Below, piece by piece: positions 5,686 through 13,192 of a stretch of 20,812 nucleotides of DNA. The DNA is from an uncultured Eubacteriales bacterium. Lineage in GTDB: Bacteria; Bacillota; Clostridia; Peptostreptococcales; Anaerovoracaceae. Positions within the stretch are counted from its first letter, which is position 1, and each line of letters starts with the position of its first letter. The stretch spans positions 1 to 20,812 of the forward strand of contig CAJTYS010000057.1 in assembly GCA_910583765.1 (NCBI GenBank). The letters run 5' to 3'. The notes under the pieces are model-generated. The model worked only from the letters and a program-made list of their open reading frames with translations, did not search any database and was not told where the DNA came from. The position numbers and the translations under genes are program-made.

Positions 5686-6615
5686 TCATCGTAGACTCTT
5701 ATCAATCTTTTTTCTAATTTCTTCCGGCATTTGCACGGCATCATTTTTGTCAGGCGGCACGTATTTTTTAGGGACGTTCGGTTTTGGCGTATATCTCTGC
5801 TCTGACTGTAAATACTGCCTGTTGTTTCCAAATTTTTGAGGCCCCTTGTTCTGTTCTTTTGACAGCCAGTTATTGATGAACCTTGTGATCCCTCGTTTGG
5901 TTTTTCTTCTGTCCGGATTCGATAAGCACCAACTACGCATCTCGTTGAACTGTTGCTTCACGTCCACGTTTGGATAAAGTCTTACGTATTCTGCGACTAA
6001 TGCTTCCGTTGGTTTCCATTCGGATCCATCATTTAGGATGAGCGCCGCCACGTCCGCCTCCGGTTCGGAGGTCTGTTTGTCAGAGCTCCGAGCAATAGTA
6101 TTAATATTTATATTAATACTATTATCTAATCTCTTATCTCTAATCTCTGGTGGAGTTTTGTCGGAGTTTTGTCGGACATTTGTCCCACCTTCTGTCTGGA
6201 CATTTGTCCCGTCCCAACCTTCTGAAAGCCTTGACTTTTCAGCTTCTATCTCTTTTCGATACCTTCGTTTTCGGTCAGCTTCGCTAGAGCTCTGTCCTAT
6301 AAAATTCTGAATGTCCGTCATATAAATGGCTCCATTGTCTAATATTTCGATGAAACCCATCTGCTCTAAAATGCCGACCGCCTTCTCCACTGTTCCAACC
6401 TGATGATTCGTAAGCGTGGCGATCATTTCTGGCGTATAGGGGATGATTCCCCTATACATTAACCGCCCTTCTTGCCGAAGACTTCTTAGATACATTTTCA
6501 AAAGGATATCGCTGTACACGTACCCATCTTTCATGCCCTGCAATAGCTTCATGTCCTCGGAATCGAAAAAGTTTTCTTTCAGCTTCAGATAATAATACTT
6601 TCTGTTTTCCGCCAT
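5686..6615 (-). CDS. phage replisome organizer (DnaD-like)
   Basis: The first 120 residues (KYYYLKLKENFF, DGYVYSDILLKMYLRSLRQ, GIIPYTPEMIATLTNH, a winged-helix-like pattern) match the phage replisome organizer N-terminal domain, which binds the phage origin and starts replisome assembly. After a low-complexity linker (about 130-190), residues 195-250 contain a second helical unit with a conserved W and a MRSWCLSNPDRRKTKRG segment, like DnaD-type C-terminal domains. The length of 309 fits the family. No DnaC-type loader follows, so the protein may recruit the host helicase loader itself. The phage origin often lies within such genes; the AT-rich stretch near 6100-6125 would be a place to look. 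Confidence 0.85.
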   Translation of the reverse strand: MAENRKYYYLKLKENFFDSEDMKLLQGMKDGYVYSDILLKMYLRSLRQEGRLMYRGIIPYTPEMIATLTNHQVGTVEKAVGILEQMGFIEILDNGAIYMTDIQNFIGQSSSEADRKRRYRKEIEAEKSRLSEGWDGTNVQTEGGTNVRQNSDKTPPEIRDKRLDNSINININTIARSSDKQTSEPEADVAALILNDGSEWKPTEALVAEYVRLYPNVDVKQQFNEMRSWCLSNPDRRKTKRGITRFINNWLSKEQNKGPQKFGNNRQYLQSEQRYTPKPNVPKKYVPPDKNDAVQMPEEIRKKIDKSLR

Positions 6616-6651
6616 CTATCTACCACCTGCCTATTCTCTTCTCTGTGTCAA

Positions 6652-6894
6652 CTATCGCTTTCCACAGGTAGCGAAATGCGGTATATAACCATATCCACTT
6701 GCAACTTCTGGAGCGCACTCTTCTCCAACGATCACTATCCCATTTGGTGTCACGAACCTTTCTTTGCCCCCGGCGACCTCTCGATAGCTTGCCATACCTG
6801 GATCAACCGGCATATTCTTTCCCGCAACAGTCTTGAGCCACAAAATCCTGCTTTTACAATATCGACAATAGCCGAATCTGCTTCCTTTTGGCAT
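6652..6894 (-). CDS. small zinc-finger phage protein
   Basis: The 80-residue product contains CRYC (C10, C13), W-x4-AGKNMPVDP, and near the end H73 with C77. The combination of an N-terminal CxxC, MPVDP and a C-terminal H-x3-C is typical of a small phage metal-binding protein class. I start at 6894 because AAGGAGG stands eight bases upstream. An in-frame ATG 15 codons earlier would use codons that belong to the end of the 58-residue gene in another frame. Confidence 0.78.
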   Translation of the reverse strand: MPKGSRFGYCRYCKSRILWLKTVAGKNMPVDPGMASYREVAGGKERFVTPNGIVIVGEECAPEVASGYGYIPHFATCGKR

Positions 6895-6907
6895 TTTCTC
6901 AACCTCC

Positions 6908-7084
6908 TTAATAATTTTCTGATGTTCTTTCTTCCTCAACTTCCTGTTTTAACCATCTTTCTGTGCATTCCATGCATGTTGATCCTGCGCATACTCCGCT
7001 GAAATTCGCCATGTCTTTAGGGCACATTATTACCATCGCTAGGTCTGCGTCCTTCATTCTTCTGATCTTATCCGCATTTGTCAT
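6908..7084 (-). CDS. small Cys-rich phage protein
   Basis: A 58-residue frame starts at ATG 7084 after AGAAGGAG. The product opens MTNADKIRRMKDADLAMVIM and carries C21, C32, C37 and C40 (CAGSTCMEC), followed by an acidic helix. The opening MTNADKIRRM and the cluster of four cysteines ahead of a W-L-K-Q-E-V-E stretch resemble a widespread small phage family of unknown role. It overlaps the end of the HNH gene by 17 bases, and its stop lies 13 bases before the next start, with the next ribosome site in between. Confidence 0.75.
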   Translation of the reverse strand: MTNADKIRRMKDADLAMVIMCPKDMANFSGVCAGSTCMECTERWLKQEVEEERTSENY

Positions 7085-7880
7085 CGCATTCTCCTTCTAT
7101 TAATTTGTTAGGGCACCGCTGATAGGTTTCCGCTGTCATGCCAGCGCATTCTCCAAAGAAATCATTACAATCTTCATTGTCTCCACACTCGAAGCAGCAA
7201 ACCTTTTTCCCGCAATCGCTTTCATTCCAAATTTTGCATGCCTGCATATGATTTTCCTCCACAAATTCAATCCCATAAACAAAATACTTTTCCTCAAAAG
7301 AACCCATGCCCATTGTATGAGCTTCTGTATGATGGATTCTACATAAACAAATCTTTCTATGTTTTGAATCATCTACTTCTCTCCGGTCACCTCCCATGCC
7401 AATCGCATCTACATGATGGATTTCTCCATCCCGGCCACATACCGCACATTTCTTATGCTTTAGACAAGCCCATAGATAATGGCTAATGTCATCGGTTCGA
7501 TTTCTCCCGAAGTCTCGGAGTGGCACTCCCATTTCCAGCGCTAGGTCAAGCATTGTATTAATAAATGCTCTTGCGGTATCCATCGTACAATCGGATAAAG
7601 AGAAATATTTACCTCCAGTCCTTACGATATGTTCGTATTTTAGCCACTCCTTCATTTCTTCTGGCAAATACCCAGTAAACGCAGCCATATCGTTGATGGT
7701 AGCGTATGCCTTTTTTCTTTGTTTTGCGCTTATATGCCTTCCATCATCCAGCCATACCATACAATCCTTGATTTGCTTTTTTAAAATGGGTTCCGTCAAA
7801 TTTATTTCTGGAATGAAGATTTGTAGATGGGTGCCTTCTCGCCCGGCTTTATAGGCTTTTATATTTGCGTATTCATACAT
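7068..7880 (-). CDS. putative HNH nuclease with extra Cys-rich tail
   Basis: The N-terminal 140 residues fit the helical part of phage putative HNHc nucleases. The HNH core is C145-x2-C148, then EIHHVDAIGMGG (H155, H156), and CRIHHTEAHTMG (H183, H184, H188), which would bind the catalytic metal and zinc. The final 50 residues add a second cluster (C223, C228, C229, C232, C238, C245 and more) beginning KVCCFECG. The gene lies downstream of RusA in the recombination/replication segment, consistent with a role in phage DNA processing. The start at 7880 is inside the end of the preceding gene (22-base overlap), with a modest GAGAG upstream. Confidence 0.85.
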   Translation of the reverse strand: MYEYANIKAYKAGREGTHLQIFIPEINLTEPILKKQIKDCMVWLDDGRHISAKQRKKAYATINDMAAFTGYLPEEMKEWLKYEHIVRTGGKYFSLSDCTMDTARAFINTMLDLALEMGVPLRDFGRNRTDDISHYLWACLKHKKCAVCGRDGEIHHVDAIGMGGDRREVDDSKHRKICLCRIHHTEAHTMGMGSFEEKYFVYGIEFVEENHMQACKIWNESDCGKKVCCFECGDNEDCNDFFGECAGMTAETYQRCPNKLIEGECDDKCG

Positions 7881-8161
7881 CGTGGTTTTGTTCTCTCTTT
7901 GAACTCAAGCCATGTGTCTGGGAATTCACGTTTTAACCGATTCATGTATTTATTCCGTACCCTCTTTTTCTTGTGATGCAGAGCATATTTTTTATACTTG
8001 CATCGCCTTCTGACATCCCATTTATCCTGCGGCCGAACCCTTAAAGACTTCTCTTCCGTTTCACACCTTTTGGCAACTCCTACATTCCTCTGTAACGCAT
8101 TCTTAGGTTGATATAGGACGCATTTATCATGGATGCCTTTTAAAACTTTTAAAAACCGCAT
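7859..8161 (-). CDS. small basic phage protein
   Basis: The 100-residue product is strongly basic, with a Lys/Arg-rich centre (YKKYALHHKKKRVRNKYMN) followed by LKREFPDTWLEFKER. Its charge suggests DNA or RNA contact; no enzymatic motif is visible and the family is not recognised. AGGAGG a few bases before ATG 8161 makes the start secure. It lies between rusA and the HNH gene. Confidence 0.68.
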   Translation of the reverse strand: MRFLKVLKGIHDKCVLYQPKNALQRNVGVAKRCETEEKSLRVRPQDKWDVRRRCKYKKYALHHKKKRVRNKYMNRLKREFPDTWLEFKERTKPRCMNTQI

Positions 8162-8178
8162 TTTCTCCTCCTGGCCAG

Positions 8179-8640
8179 TTAGTGCGAATTAACATTTTCC
8201 ACATTACGAATCGTCACTTCTACTCTTGGCTGTTCCCCATAAAATTTTTGAAACGTACCATCCACAATCATTGCGTCATCACGGTACGCAATTCCGTTTA
8301 GGCTATCGCAAATGATTTTTGCCACATTATCAAAATCCGGCTTTTTGGTCGGTCTGATCGTTCCTTCTAGCATCGATTGCCGCTTTTTCTTTGATGTGCT
8401 TTTAGGTATACTGTAAAAAGCAAGGATGCGGATATCTAACATCGCCGTATCTGGGAAGCGAAAATTGTGACATTGAACTCCATACTCTAACTTGACCTGA
8501 TTTTCATATGTCACAGTCTTTTCCGGCGTGTAGATTTTTGTAAAGCTCCGCTCTTTTCCATCCTCACCGGCGTATCTGCGCATGGCTGCTCTTGGTCTGC
8601 CTTTTCCTCTCGGCTCTCCATATACAATAAATTTGACCAT
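8179..8640 (-). CDS. rusA: RusA-family Holliday junction resolvase
   Basis: The 153-residue product has the RusA signature: GEPRGKGRPR near the N-terminus, and KPDFDNVAKIICDSLNG with D102 and D104, then RDDAMIVDG with D121 and D122. In E. coli RusA the matching aspartates bind Mg2+ and cleave Holliday junctions symmetrically. In a phage this would resolve recombination or replication intermediates before packaging. It follows the exonuclease and annealing genes, completing a phage recombination set. Length and motif order are normal. Confidence 0.93.
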   Translation of the reverse strand: MVKFIVYGEPRGKGRPRAAMRRYAGEDGKERSFTKIYTPEKTVTYENQVKLEYGVQCHNFRFPDTAMLDIRILAFYSIPKSTSKKKRQSMLEGTIRPTKKPDFDNVAKIICDSLNGIAYRDDAMIVDGTFQKFYGEQPRVEVTIRNVENVNSH

Positions 8641-8654
8641 TCGTCTTCCTCCAC

Positions 8655-8834
8655 TTATTGACTTTCCAAAGATCTTTCCTCTATTCTAACCTCCAGGCAG
8701 AGATAATAGCTTTTCCCATTCGCTCTTGGCACTTTGACTTGCCTGACCGTGTATCCATTCTTCACAAGAATGCCGGCCACAGCCTGCCGATCTTCCTGAG
8801 TGTGGATCCTCAGCAAACTTTTTTCTTCGTTCAT
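8655..8834 (-). CDS. small hypothetical phage protein
   Basis: The 59-residue protein has an alpha/beta pattern (LLRIHTQEDRQAVAGILVKN, then YTVRQVKVPR, then a beta strand). The start at 8834 is chosen because AGGGGG lies just upstream and the ATG begins one base after the stop of the annealing-protein gene. A longer version beginning at 8873 would overlap that gene by about 40 bases. Such small proteins often sit next to phage recombinases; the function is unknown. Confidence 0.7.
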   Translation of the reverse strand: MNEEKSLLRIHTQEDRQAVAGILVKNGYTVRQVKVPRANGKSYYLCLEVRIEERSLESQ

Positions 8835-8835
8835 T

Positions 8836-9765
8836 TTATTCCCCCTGGTAACTCTCATTTGGCAGTTGGCCACTTTCTGCGAGTTTCATGTTTTCGGATT
8901 CTTCACGGTTCCTGGCCGCACGTTCTTCTTTTGCTTTATGGATGACCTTATTCAACATTTCCATGGCTTTGTCGAACTGTTGGGTTGTCATGTTTGCAGT
9001 GGATTCCAAACCCAATTTTTCACAAATTCTACGAATTACGTCTTCTCCTTTCTTGGAACCATAAAATTCAGTGGCTAACCCTAACAATTCTTTTCTCTGT
9101 TCTTGAGATATACATATCGCTTGTTCCACCTCTATGATGTTCTTTCCATCCATTTCCAACCTATTCTCCGCTTCACGATCTGTGTACCCAAATTCCTCTG
9201 CGGTATACAATCCTTGATAATCGTCTGGAAAAGCCGCACGAATAGCTTGCGATACTGCCACTTTTTCTACCATGGTACAAGGTTTGTTCCCCCAATTCGC
9301 GGCAGGTTTTCCTTCTTTGTTTAACTTCTGATATTCAGACAGCGCCACTTCTTTGAAGGTTTCCACCTCTTTCCCGTTCAATTCATGGAAAACCCTGCAC
9401 CAGCCACCAATCAAAGTTTCCGATGGGTACAGACAAGTTCCCTCCTTCTGTATGATTTCATCTCCTCTCTGCACCACAATTCCGGATTTCATGCCGTTAT
9501 AATTCGGATTCTTAAATGCCCTTTTCATGTACGTCTCTTTTCCGATCACTAATTGTGCTGGCTCAGTTCCAAATTTAATCAAATATACTTCGCCATATGC
9601 CAAGGGATTTAACTTCTGCGCTTCGCATGTTCTCATAAAAAATAAGACTTCTTGATCTGTGACATTTCCATTTCCCCTCACTAAATAATTTCTCACGGTA
9701 TTTGGGTCCAGTTTGATTTCCACGCCCCCTGCGTCATACTGGACCAGGTTCAATACATCCACCAT
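8836..9765 (-). CDS. bet: Bet/RecT-family single-strand annealing protein
   Basis: The 309-residue product contains a region typical of the Bet branch of RecT/Red-beta annealing proteins: LDPNTVRNYLVRGNGNVTDQ, FMRTCEAQKLNPLAYGEVYL, VIGKETYMKRAFKNPNYNG and VAVSQAIRAAFPDDYQGLY. These proteins anneal single-stranded DNA during phage recombination and work with an exonuclease, here very likely the PD-(D/E)XK protein encoded two genes upstream. The C-terminal 80 residues are acidic and helical, as in others of the family where this part binds partners. The symbol is by family. Confidence 0.9.
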   Translation of the reverse strand: MVDVLNLVQYDAGGVEIKLDPNTVRNYLVRGNGNVTDQEVLFFMRTCEAQKLNPLAYGEVYLIKFGTEPAQLVIGKETYMKRAFKNPNYNGMKSGIVVQRGDEIIQKEGTCLYPSETLIGGWCRVFHELNGKEVETFKEVALSEYQKLNKEGKPAANWGNKPCTMVEKVAVSQAIRAAFPDDYQGLYTAEEFGYTDREAENRLEMDGKNIIEVEQAICISQEQRKELLGLATEFYGSKKGEDVIRRICEKLGLESTANMTTQQFDKAMEMLNKVIHKAKEERAARNREESENMKLAESGQLPNESYQGE

Positions 9766-9768
9766 ATT

Positions 9769-10488
9769 TTAATGCCTCCTAATGCTTATTTTTGTTACCG
9801 CTCTATACTGAACACCAGGAATCTGGATTGTCCCATTTGATTCCCGTATTAGCTTCATGATTTCCTTTTCATCTACGGGTCTGATTTCATTTCCTGCGAA
9901 ATTCACAGGAACTTTTTCGTTATCAATTTCGAAGATTTCCCAATCCTTAGTGTTACTGACTCCTTTCACTTTCGGCTTATCTATGCGGACTGTCGCATTG
10001 GTGGCCGTTTCTGCGATCTGTGCGTCGATTAAAGCTGCGACGGCCGCTTCATCGCACCCAGCCGCTTCCTGTTCCACGGCCTCGTCCAATTTGCGTTCAC
10101 ACTCTTCACTTGCCGCTCTTTTTATTTTTTCTTCTAGTTCCAATCTTTTCCGCTCTTTTGCCTGATAATATTCTGTCATCCCCTTTTTTAAAAAAGCTTC
10201 TGTGTCTTTGAGGGGTTTCAGCAGTTCCTTTTCTCTGTTGCAAAGCTCTTTGTGCGCTTTATGAGCTTGGTCTTTCATCGGCTTGAAGAAGTCTGTGACC
10301 GCTTTCGCTTTTGCTTTAATTTGTTTGCCAATCTCGGCTGCCCGCTCATATTCTTCGTCTGTGGAAATCACCAGCTTCTGCGCTTCTGCTTCGACCAAAT
10401 TAATTTCCTGCCGCATTTCCTTTTCCAGCTTCATTCCATCTGGAACCGCTACTTTTGCCACTACCGCTTCTCTAGCTAACGTTTCCAT
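9769..10488 (-). CDS. coiled-coil protein of the phage recombination module
   Basis: The 239-residue protein is mostly long helices with heptad-like patterning (residues about 20-150, including VTDFFKPMKDQAHKAHKELC), followed by a compact C-terminal domain (residues about 165-239, with KVPVNFAGNEIRPVD, IPGVQYRAV). It sits between the exonuclease and the annealing protein, starting ten bases after the former's stop. Coiled-coil proteins here recur in phage recombination clusters and may protect ends or inhibit host nucleases, but no function is established; it shows no clear Gam signature. Confidence 0.78.
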   Translation of the reverse strand: METLAREAVVAKVAVPDGMKLEKEMRQEINLVEAEAQKLVISTDEEYERAAEIGKQIKAKAKAVTDFFKPMKDQAHKAHKELCNREKELLKPLKDTEAFLKKGMTEYYQAKERKRLELEEKIKRAASEECERKLDEAVEQEAAGCDEAAVAALIDAQIAETATNATVRIDKPKVKGVSNTKDWEIFEIDNEKVPVNFAGNEIRPVDEKEIMKLIRESNGTIQIPGVQYRAVTKISIRRH

Positions 10489-10498
10489 GTCAACCTCC

Positions 10499-11119
10499 TT
10501 ATTTATATTTTTGGATATGGTTCCATATCACCATCAAAGCTCCGAATACCTCCCAGCTTTCCGCGTCATTCGCAGCATATCGGACGACCTGATATGAACC
10601 GTCTTTTTTCAAATGGACAATCACTTTTTCATCAAATTTAAATCCATGGCTCTCATATGCCTTCGCATAAGCTTCTAATTGTACTCCCGTAAGCATTTGG
10701 TTCACAGCCGCAGAAGTTTTGTAATCAACCAGAACGCTCTTGCCATTGATAACGCATGGCAAATCCGCAGTCCCCGCATACCGATAAATTCTGTGGTACA
10801 ATCGGCTCTCTGTGGCCAAAGGCTTTGGATCGTTCTCTTTCCAGAATTTTAAAAAGCCTTCAAAATATCCGGAATATTTTGGCTCAACGTCTTTAATCCG
10901 GTAAAGCGCATAGTTTTCAACAGCGCTATGTATCGCGCTTCCTCGGTTTGCCGCCGCTCTTAAAACACTTTCATCAACGCCTTGATACAACGCTTTGTTC
11001 AGAGGGCTCATGATCGTGGTGACGCTTGGAAGGACTTGGCCGTCCAGCAGATAGATATGCCGCTTTTCTTCAAATTCCAGTTCCGGAAAAATCGGAAGCC
11101 CATTTTCTTTTAACACCAT
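10499..11119 (-). CDS. PD-(D/E)XK exonuclease (Cas4/YqaJ-like)
   Basis: The 206-residue protein shows the nuclease core in order: RGSAIHSAVENY (H64), TESRLYHRIYRYAGTADL (E104, D119), VLVDYKTS (D132, K134) and QLEAYAKAY (Q147, Y151). The D-x(n)-(D/E)xK set plus the final QxxxY motif is typical of RecB-like, Cas4-like and phage exonucleases. It probably degrades one strand from phage DNA ends so the Bet/RecT protein encoded downstream can anneal. It lacks the cysteines of iron-sulfur Cas4. The ATG abuts the stop of the zinc-ribbon gene. Confidence 0.87.
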   Translation of the reverse strand: MVLKENGLPIFPELEFEEKRHIYLLDGQVLPSVTTIMSPLNKALYQGVDESVLRAAANRGSAIHSAVENYALYRIKDVEPKYSGYFEGFLKFWKENDPKPLATESRLYHRIYRYAGTADLPCVINGKSVLVDYKTSAAVNQMLTGVQLEAYAKAYESHGFKFDEKVIVHLKKDGSYQVVRYAANDAESWEVFGALMVIWNHIQKYK

Positions 11120-11344
11120 TTACGCCACCTCCGCCACTGTCATTTTCTCTCCCATTGATTCAAGGATTTCATCTACCGTTTTGTCTTCCATGCAAATCTG
11201 ACAAATCGGCCCGATGCAACTAGCGAAATATTTTTCTCCGCTGTAGATTCCCTCCCCGCATTCCACGCACCGTTCTACTGGTAATTCTTCATCAGCGTTT
11301 GGGCAGCTTGGATGACATGGAATCTGTCCGCAAATCTCACACAT
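11120..11344 (-). CDS. Cys-rich zinc-ribbon protein
   Basis: The 74-residue product has cysteine pairs at C2/C5, C10/C14, C26/C29, C43 and C48/C51, enough for two zinc sites, followed by a short acidic helix. The first pair falls at residue 2 (MCEIC), unusually close to the N-terminus. AGGAGG lies just upstream. The gene ends immediately before the exonuclease ATG, so the two are likely translated together. No function is known. Confidence 0.8.
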   Translation of the reverse strand: MCEICGQIPCHPSCPNADEELPVERCVECGEGIYSGEKYFASCIGPICQICMEDKTVDEILESMGEKMTVAEVA

Positions 11345-11376
11345 TTAATTTCCTCCTTTCTAGCGGCCAATTATAT

Positions 11377-11550
11377 TCACCTATTCATCACCACAGCTAT
11401 TGTCAAAATCAGCGGAATGATTAGCCATTCACCGCCATAAGCCACATATCCTCTTTCTATGTGAGCCATCTTCACAGATACCGCAGTAAGCAACACTCCA
11501 ATGGTCAGCCATGGCCAGTTGTTCAACAGATACTTCTTCACCGTCTTCAT
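11377..11550 (-). CDS. small two-helix membrane protein
   Basis: The 57-residue protein has two hydrophobic segments (WLTIGVLLTAVSV and WLIIPLILTIAVVM) joined by a short polar loop (AHIERGYVAYGGE). I start at 11550, where ATG overlaps the preceding TGA (ATGA) and AAAGGG lies eight bases upstream. An ATG at 11577 with GGAG upstream is an alternative, adding nine residues. Its role in the phage is unknown. Confidence 0.65.
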   Translation of the reverse strand: MKTVKKYLLNNWPWLTIGVLLTAVSVKMAHIERGYVAYGGEWLIIPLILTIAVVMNR

Positions 11551-12053
11551 TCTGTCAACCCTTTGCCTTTCGTGCATTTTTCTCCAATAATCTTTATCTC
11601 GCTGATGATTTCCGCAAGAGTTTCTAATTTTTTCAAGATCGAATTGAATTTTAGGAATTCATCATTACTGATGATTCCGTCCTCCGTTATTTCAATCAAG
11701 CTCTTTTTCATGGACTTTAACTCTTCCTCATCAAATCCTCCCAAGATTCGCAACGCGATTCCCTGGATGCTTTTCTCTTCTGTCGCCAATGGAAGAAATC
11801 CATGTACTGGACATTCTCTCATGCAATATCCCGTGACCAGTTCTGGAGCGTTATACAAATCCGCCATAAGAACCACCTTGTCTATCGGCACGACCTTTGT
11901 GATGTCTAGTTCATAGTCTCTTAATGTTGGTGCGGATATTCCCAAAAGCTCTGCGGCTCCTTCTCGGCTATATAGTCTCTCATTGTAAATTGCCGCTTTT
12001 TTTCTAGCTTTGAAATATACATTGTTGTTCTCAGCTATACGGTGTTTTCCCAT
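11547..12053 (-). CDS. XRE-type HTH regulator
   Basis: Residues about 29-65 form a helix-turn-helix (YSREGAAELLGISAPTLRDYE, then VPIDKVVLMADLYN) typical of XRE proteins of Clostridial phages. A YCMRECPVHG motif follows (about 77-86) and then a helical C-terminal domain likely to mediate self-association. Being second in the leftward operon, behind the double-HTH gene, it may tune early transcription or switch to late gene expression. AGGTGAT lies upstream of the ATG at 12053. Confidence 0.82.
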   Translation of the reverse strand: MGKHRIAENNNVYFKARKKAAIYNERLYSREGAAELLGISAPTLRDYELDITKVVPIDKVVLMADLYNAPELVTGYCMRECPVHGFLPLATEEKSIQGIALRILGGFDEEELKSMKKSLIEITEDGIISNDEFLKFNSILKKLETLAEIISEIKIIGEKCTKGKGLTE

Positions 12054-12081
12054 TTCATATCACCTGTCTTTCCGATATAAT

Positions 12082-12519
12082 TTAATTACCAGATGTGGCC
12101 GTGGCCGATGATGTGATGTGCAGTAAATTGTTGACAGCGCTCACGATCACCTCATCCATCACTCTCCCGTTAATCACTAACGAGATTCGATCCCTGGATA
12201 TGCCAAGCTCCTTCGAAAGCTGGCTGATGCTCATTTTTTGCTTAATGAGCTCAATTTTAACTTCTTCACACCATTTTTCGGATGGAGAGTTAGTGCGTTC
12301 AGGCAATCCAGTTGTGCCGAGCACTTCATTGATTTTAGCTGCGATTTCTCGATAACTCGAGTTCGCGTATCTGCCGTTAATAACAGCGGACACCGTTTGA
12401 TAGCCGTACCCAATCTTCTCCGCAACTTGCGTAAGGGTCATGTCCTTGTCAATCGCAGCTTTTTTAACGTCTTTGGCCCACTGAGAAGTTGTTCTCGGGC
12501 CGCATGGTTCATTTTTCAT
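12082..12519 (-). CDS. double-HTH phage regulator
   Basis: The 145-residue protein holds two successive copies of a small HTH unit. The first (about residues 12-68) includes SQWAKDVKKAAIDKDMTLTQ and VSAVINGRY; the second (about 79-135) includes EKWCEEVKIELIKQKMSISQ and ISLVINGRV. Both keep W-x2-[DE]VK, M-[TS]-[LI]-[ST]-Q and VINGR. It is the first gene leftward from the divergent control region, the position of Cro in lambdoid phages. I start at 12519, with AGGAG ten bases upstream; an ATG eight codons earlier lacks a ribosome site. Confidence 0.85.
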   Translation of the reverse strand: MKNEPCGPRTTSQWAKDVKKAAIDKDMTLTQVAEKIGYGYQTVSAVINGRYANSSYREIAAKINEVLGTTGLPERTNSPSEKWCEEVKIELIKQKMSISQLSKELGISRDRISLVINGRVMDEVIVSAVNNLLHITSSATATSGN

Positions 12520-12535
12520 TTGCGTATCGCTCCTT

Positions 12536-12742
12536 TCTCGCATTTGCTATTTATTTTCTCGTGTTTGCGTGCTATACTGTAAATGAGTTTATTTACACGC
12601 TTTAAATCACAGAAAAAAAACATATCGCTGTGTTGCAAATGCGAACCATTTTTTATTTCTGTAATTATTATAGCACGCATTTGCGAATTTGTAAACAATT
12701 TTATACTAATTTTCGTATATAATTACGCTGAGGAGGATCTTA
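12536..12742. promoter_or_regulatory. divergent early/lysogeny control region with repeated operators
   Basis: The stretch between the double-HTH gene and the CI-like repressor gene holds related sites: TCGCATTTGC at 12538-12547, its exact inverse GCAAATGCGA at 12635-12644, and GCATTTGC at 12677-12684. TGCGTGCTAT at 12566-12575 is inverted exactly as ATAGCACGCA at 12670-12679. A separate dyad has TGTAAAT (12578-12584) and ATTTACA (12591-12597). These are probably operators for the flanking HTH proteins. Possible -10 boxes for the rightward gene are TATACT (12702-12707) and TATAAT (12718-12723); a clear -35 is lacking. The leftward promoter is not resolved. Confidence 0.6.
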
Positions 12743-13108
12743 ATGGAAATTATTGAAAGGATATATGAAACGCTGGATAAAACGGACAGGAAAGCATCTG
12801 ATCTTTGCGAAAAATTGGATATTAGAGCATCGACTATGTCGTCATGGAAAACTCGAAAAACCGACCCTCCCGCAAAGCACATGAAAACCATTGCAGATTT
12901 TCTTGGAGTGTCACTTGACTACCTTTTGACTGGACAAGAGGCGCCGCTTCGAAAGACTACGACCACAGAAGAGGACGAGCTTTTAGAACTGTTCCGCACA
13001 TTGCCACCAAATAGGCAGCAACGCTACATCGGAAGACTTGAAACCGAAGTCGAAAACTACGTTAGAGAACAGAAATATCTTGATAGCGAAAAAAGGTTAT
13101 CAGTCTAG
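12743..13108 (+). CDS. CI-like XRE repressor
   Basis: The 121-residue protein has an N-terminal HTH (about residues 17-62, with ASDLCEKLDIRASTMSSWKT and MKTIADFLGVSLDYLLTG), typical of XRE-type phage repressors. A short helical C-terminal region (EEDELLELFRTLPPNRQQRY) likely dimerises. It lacks a LexA-like peptidase domain, so induction would not go by self-cleavage. GAGGAGG lies seven bases before the ATG. It faces the double-HTH gene across the repeated operators, so it is probably the lysogeny repressor. Confidence 0.85.
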   Translation: MEIIERIYETLDKTDRKASDLCEKLDIRASTMSSWKTRKTDPPAKHMKTIADFLGVSLDYLLTGQEAPLRKTTTTEEDELLELFRTLPPNRQQRYIGRLETEVENYVREQKYLDSEKRLSV

Positions 13109-13192
13109 AATGGTACCGGCGTTACACACAGTATCAGAAAGGAGAACATTAGCGATCTATTCTAATAATGTTAAGATCGTATTCACACTGCC

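Noticed and set aside
5571..5705. Possible 44-codon gene with TTG start after the replisome organizer
   Set aside because: The start is TTG with only a weak purine stretch upstream, the Arg-rich centre comes from a short DNA repeat (GCGAAG), and there is no coupling signal. It remains possible but unsupported.
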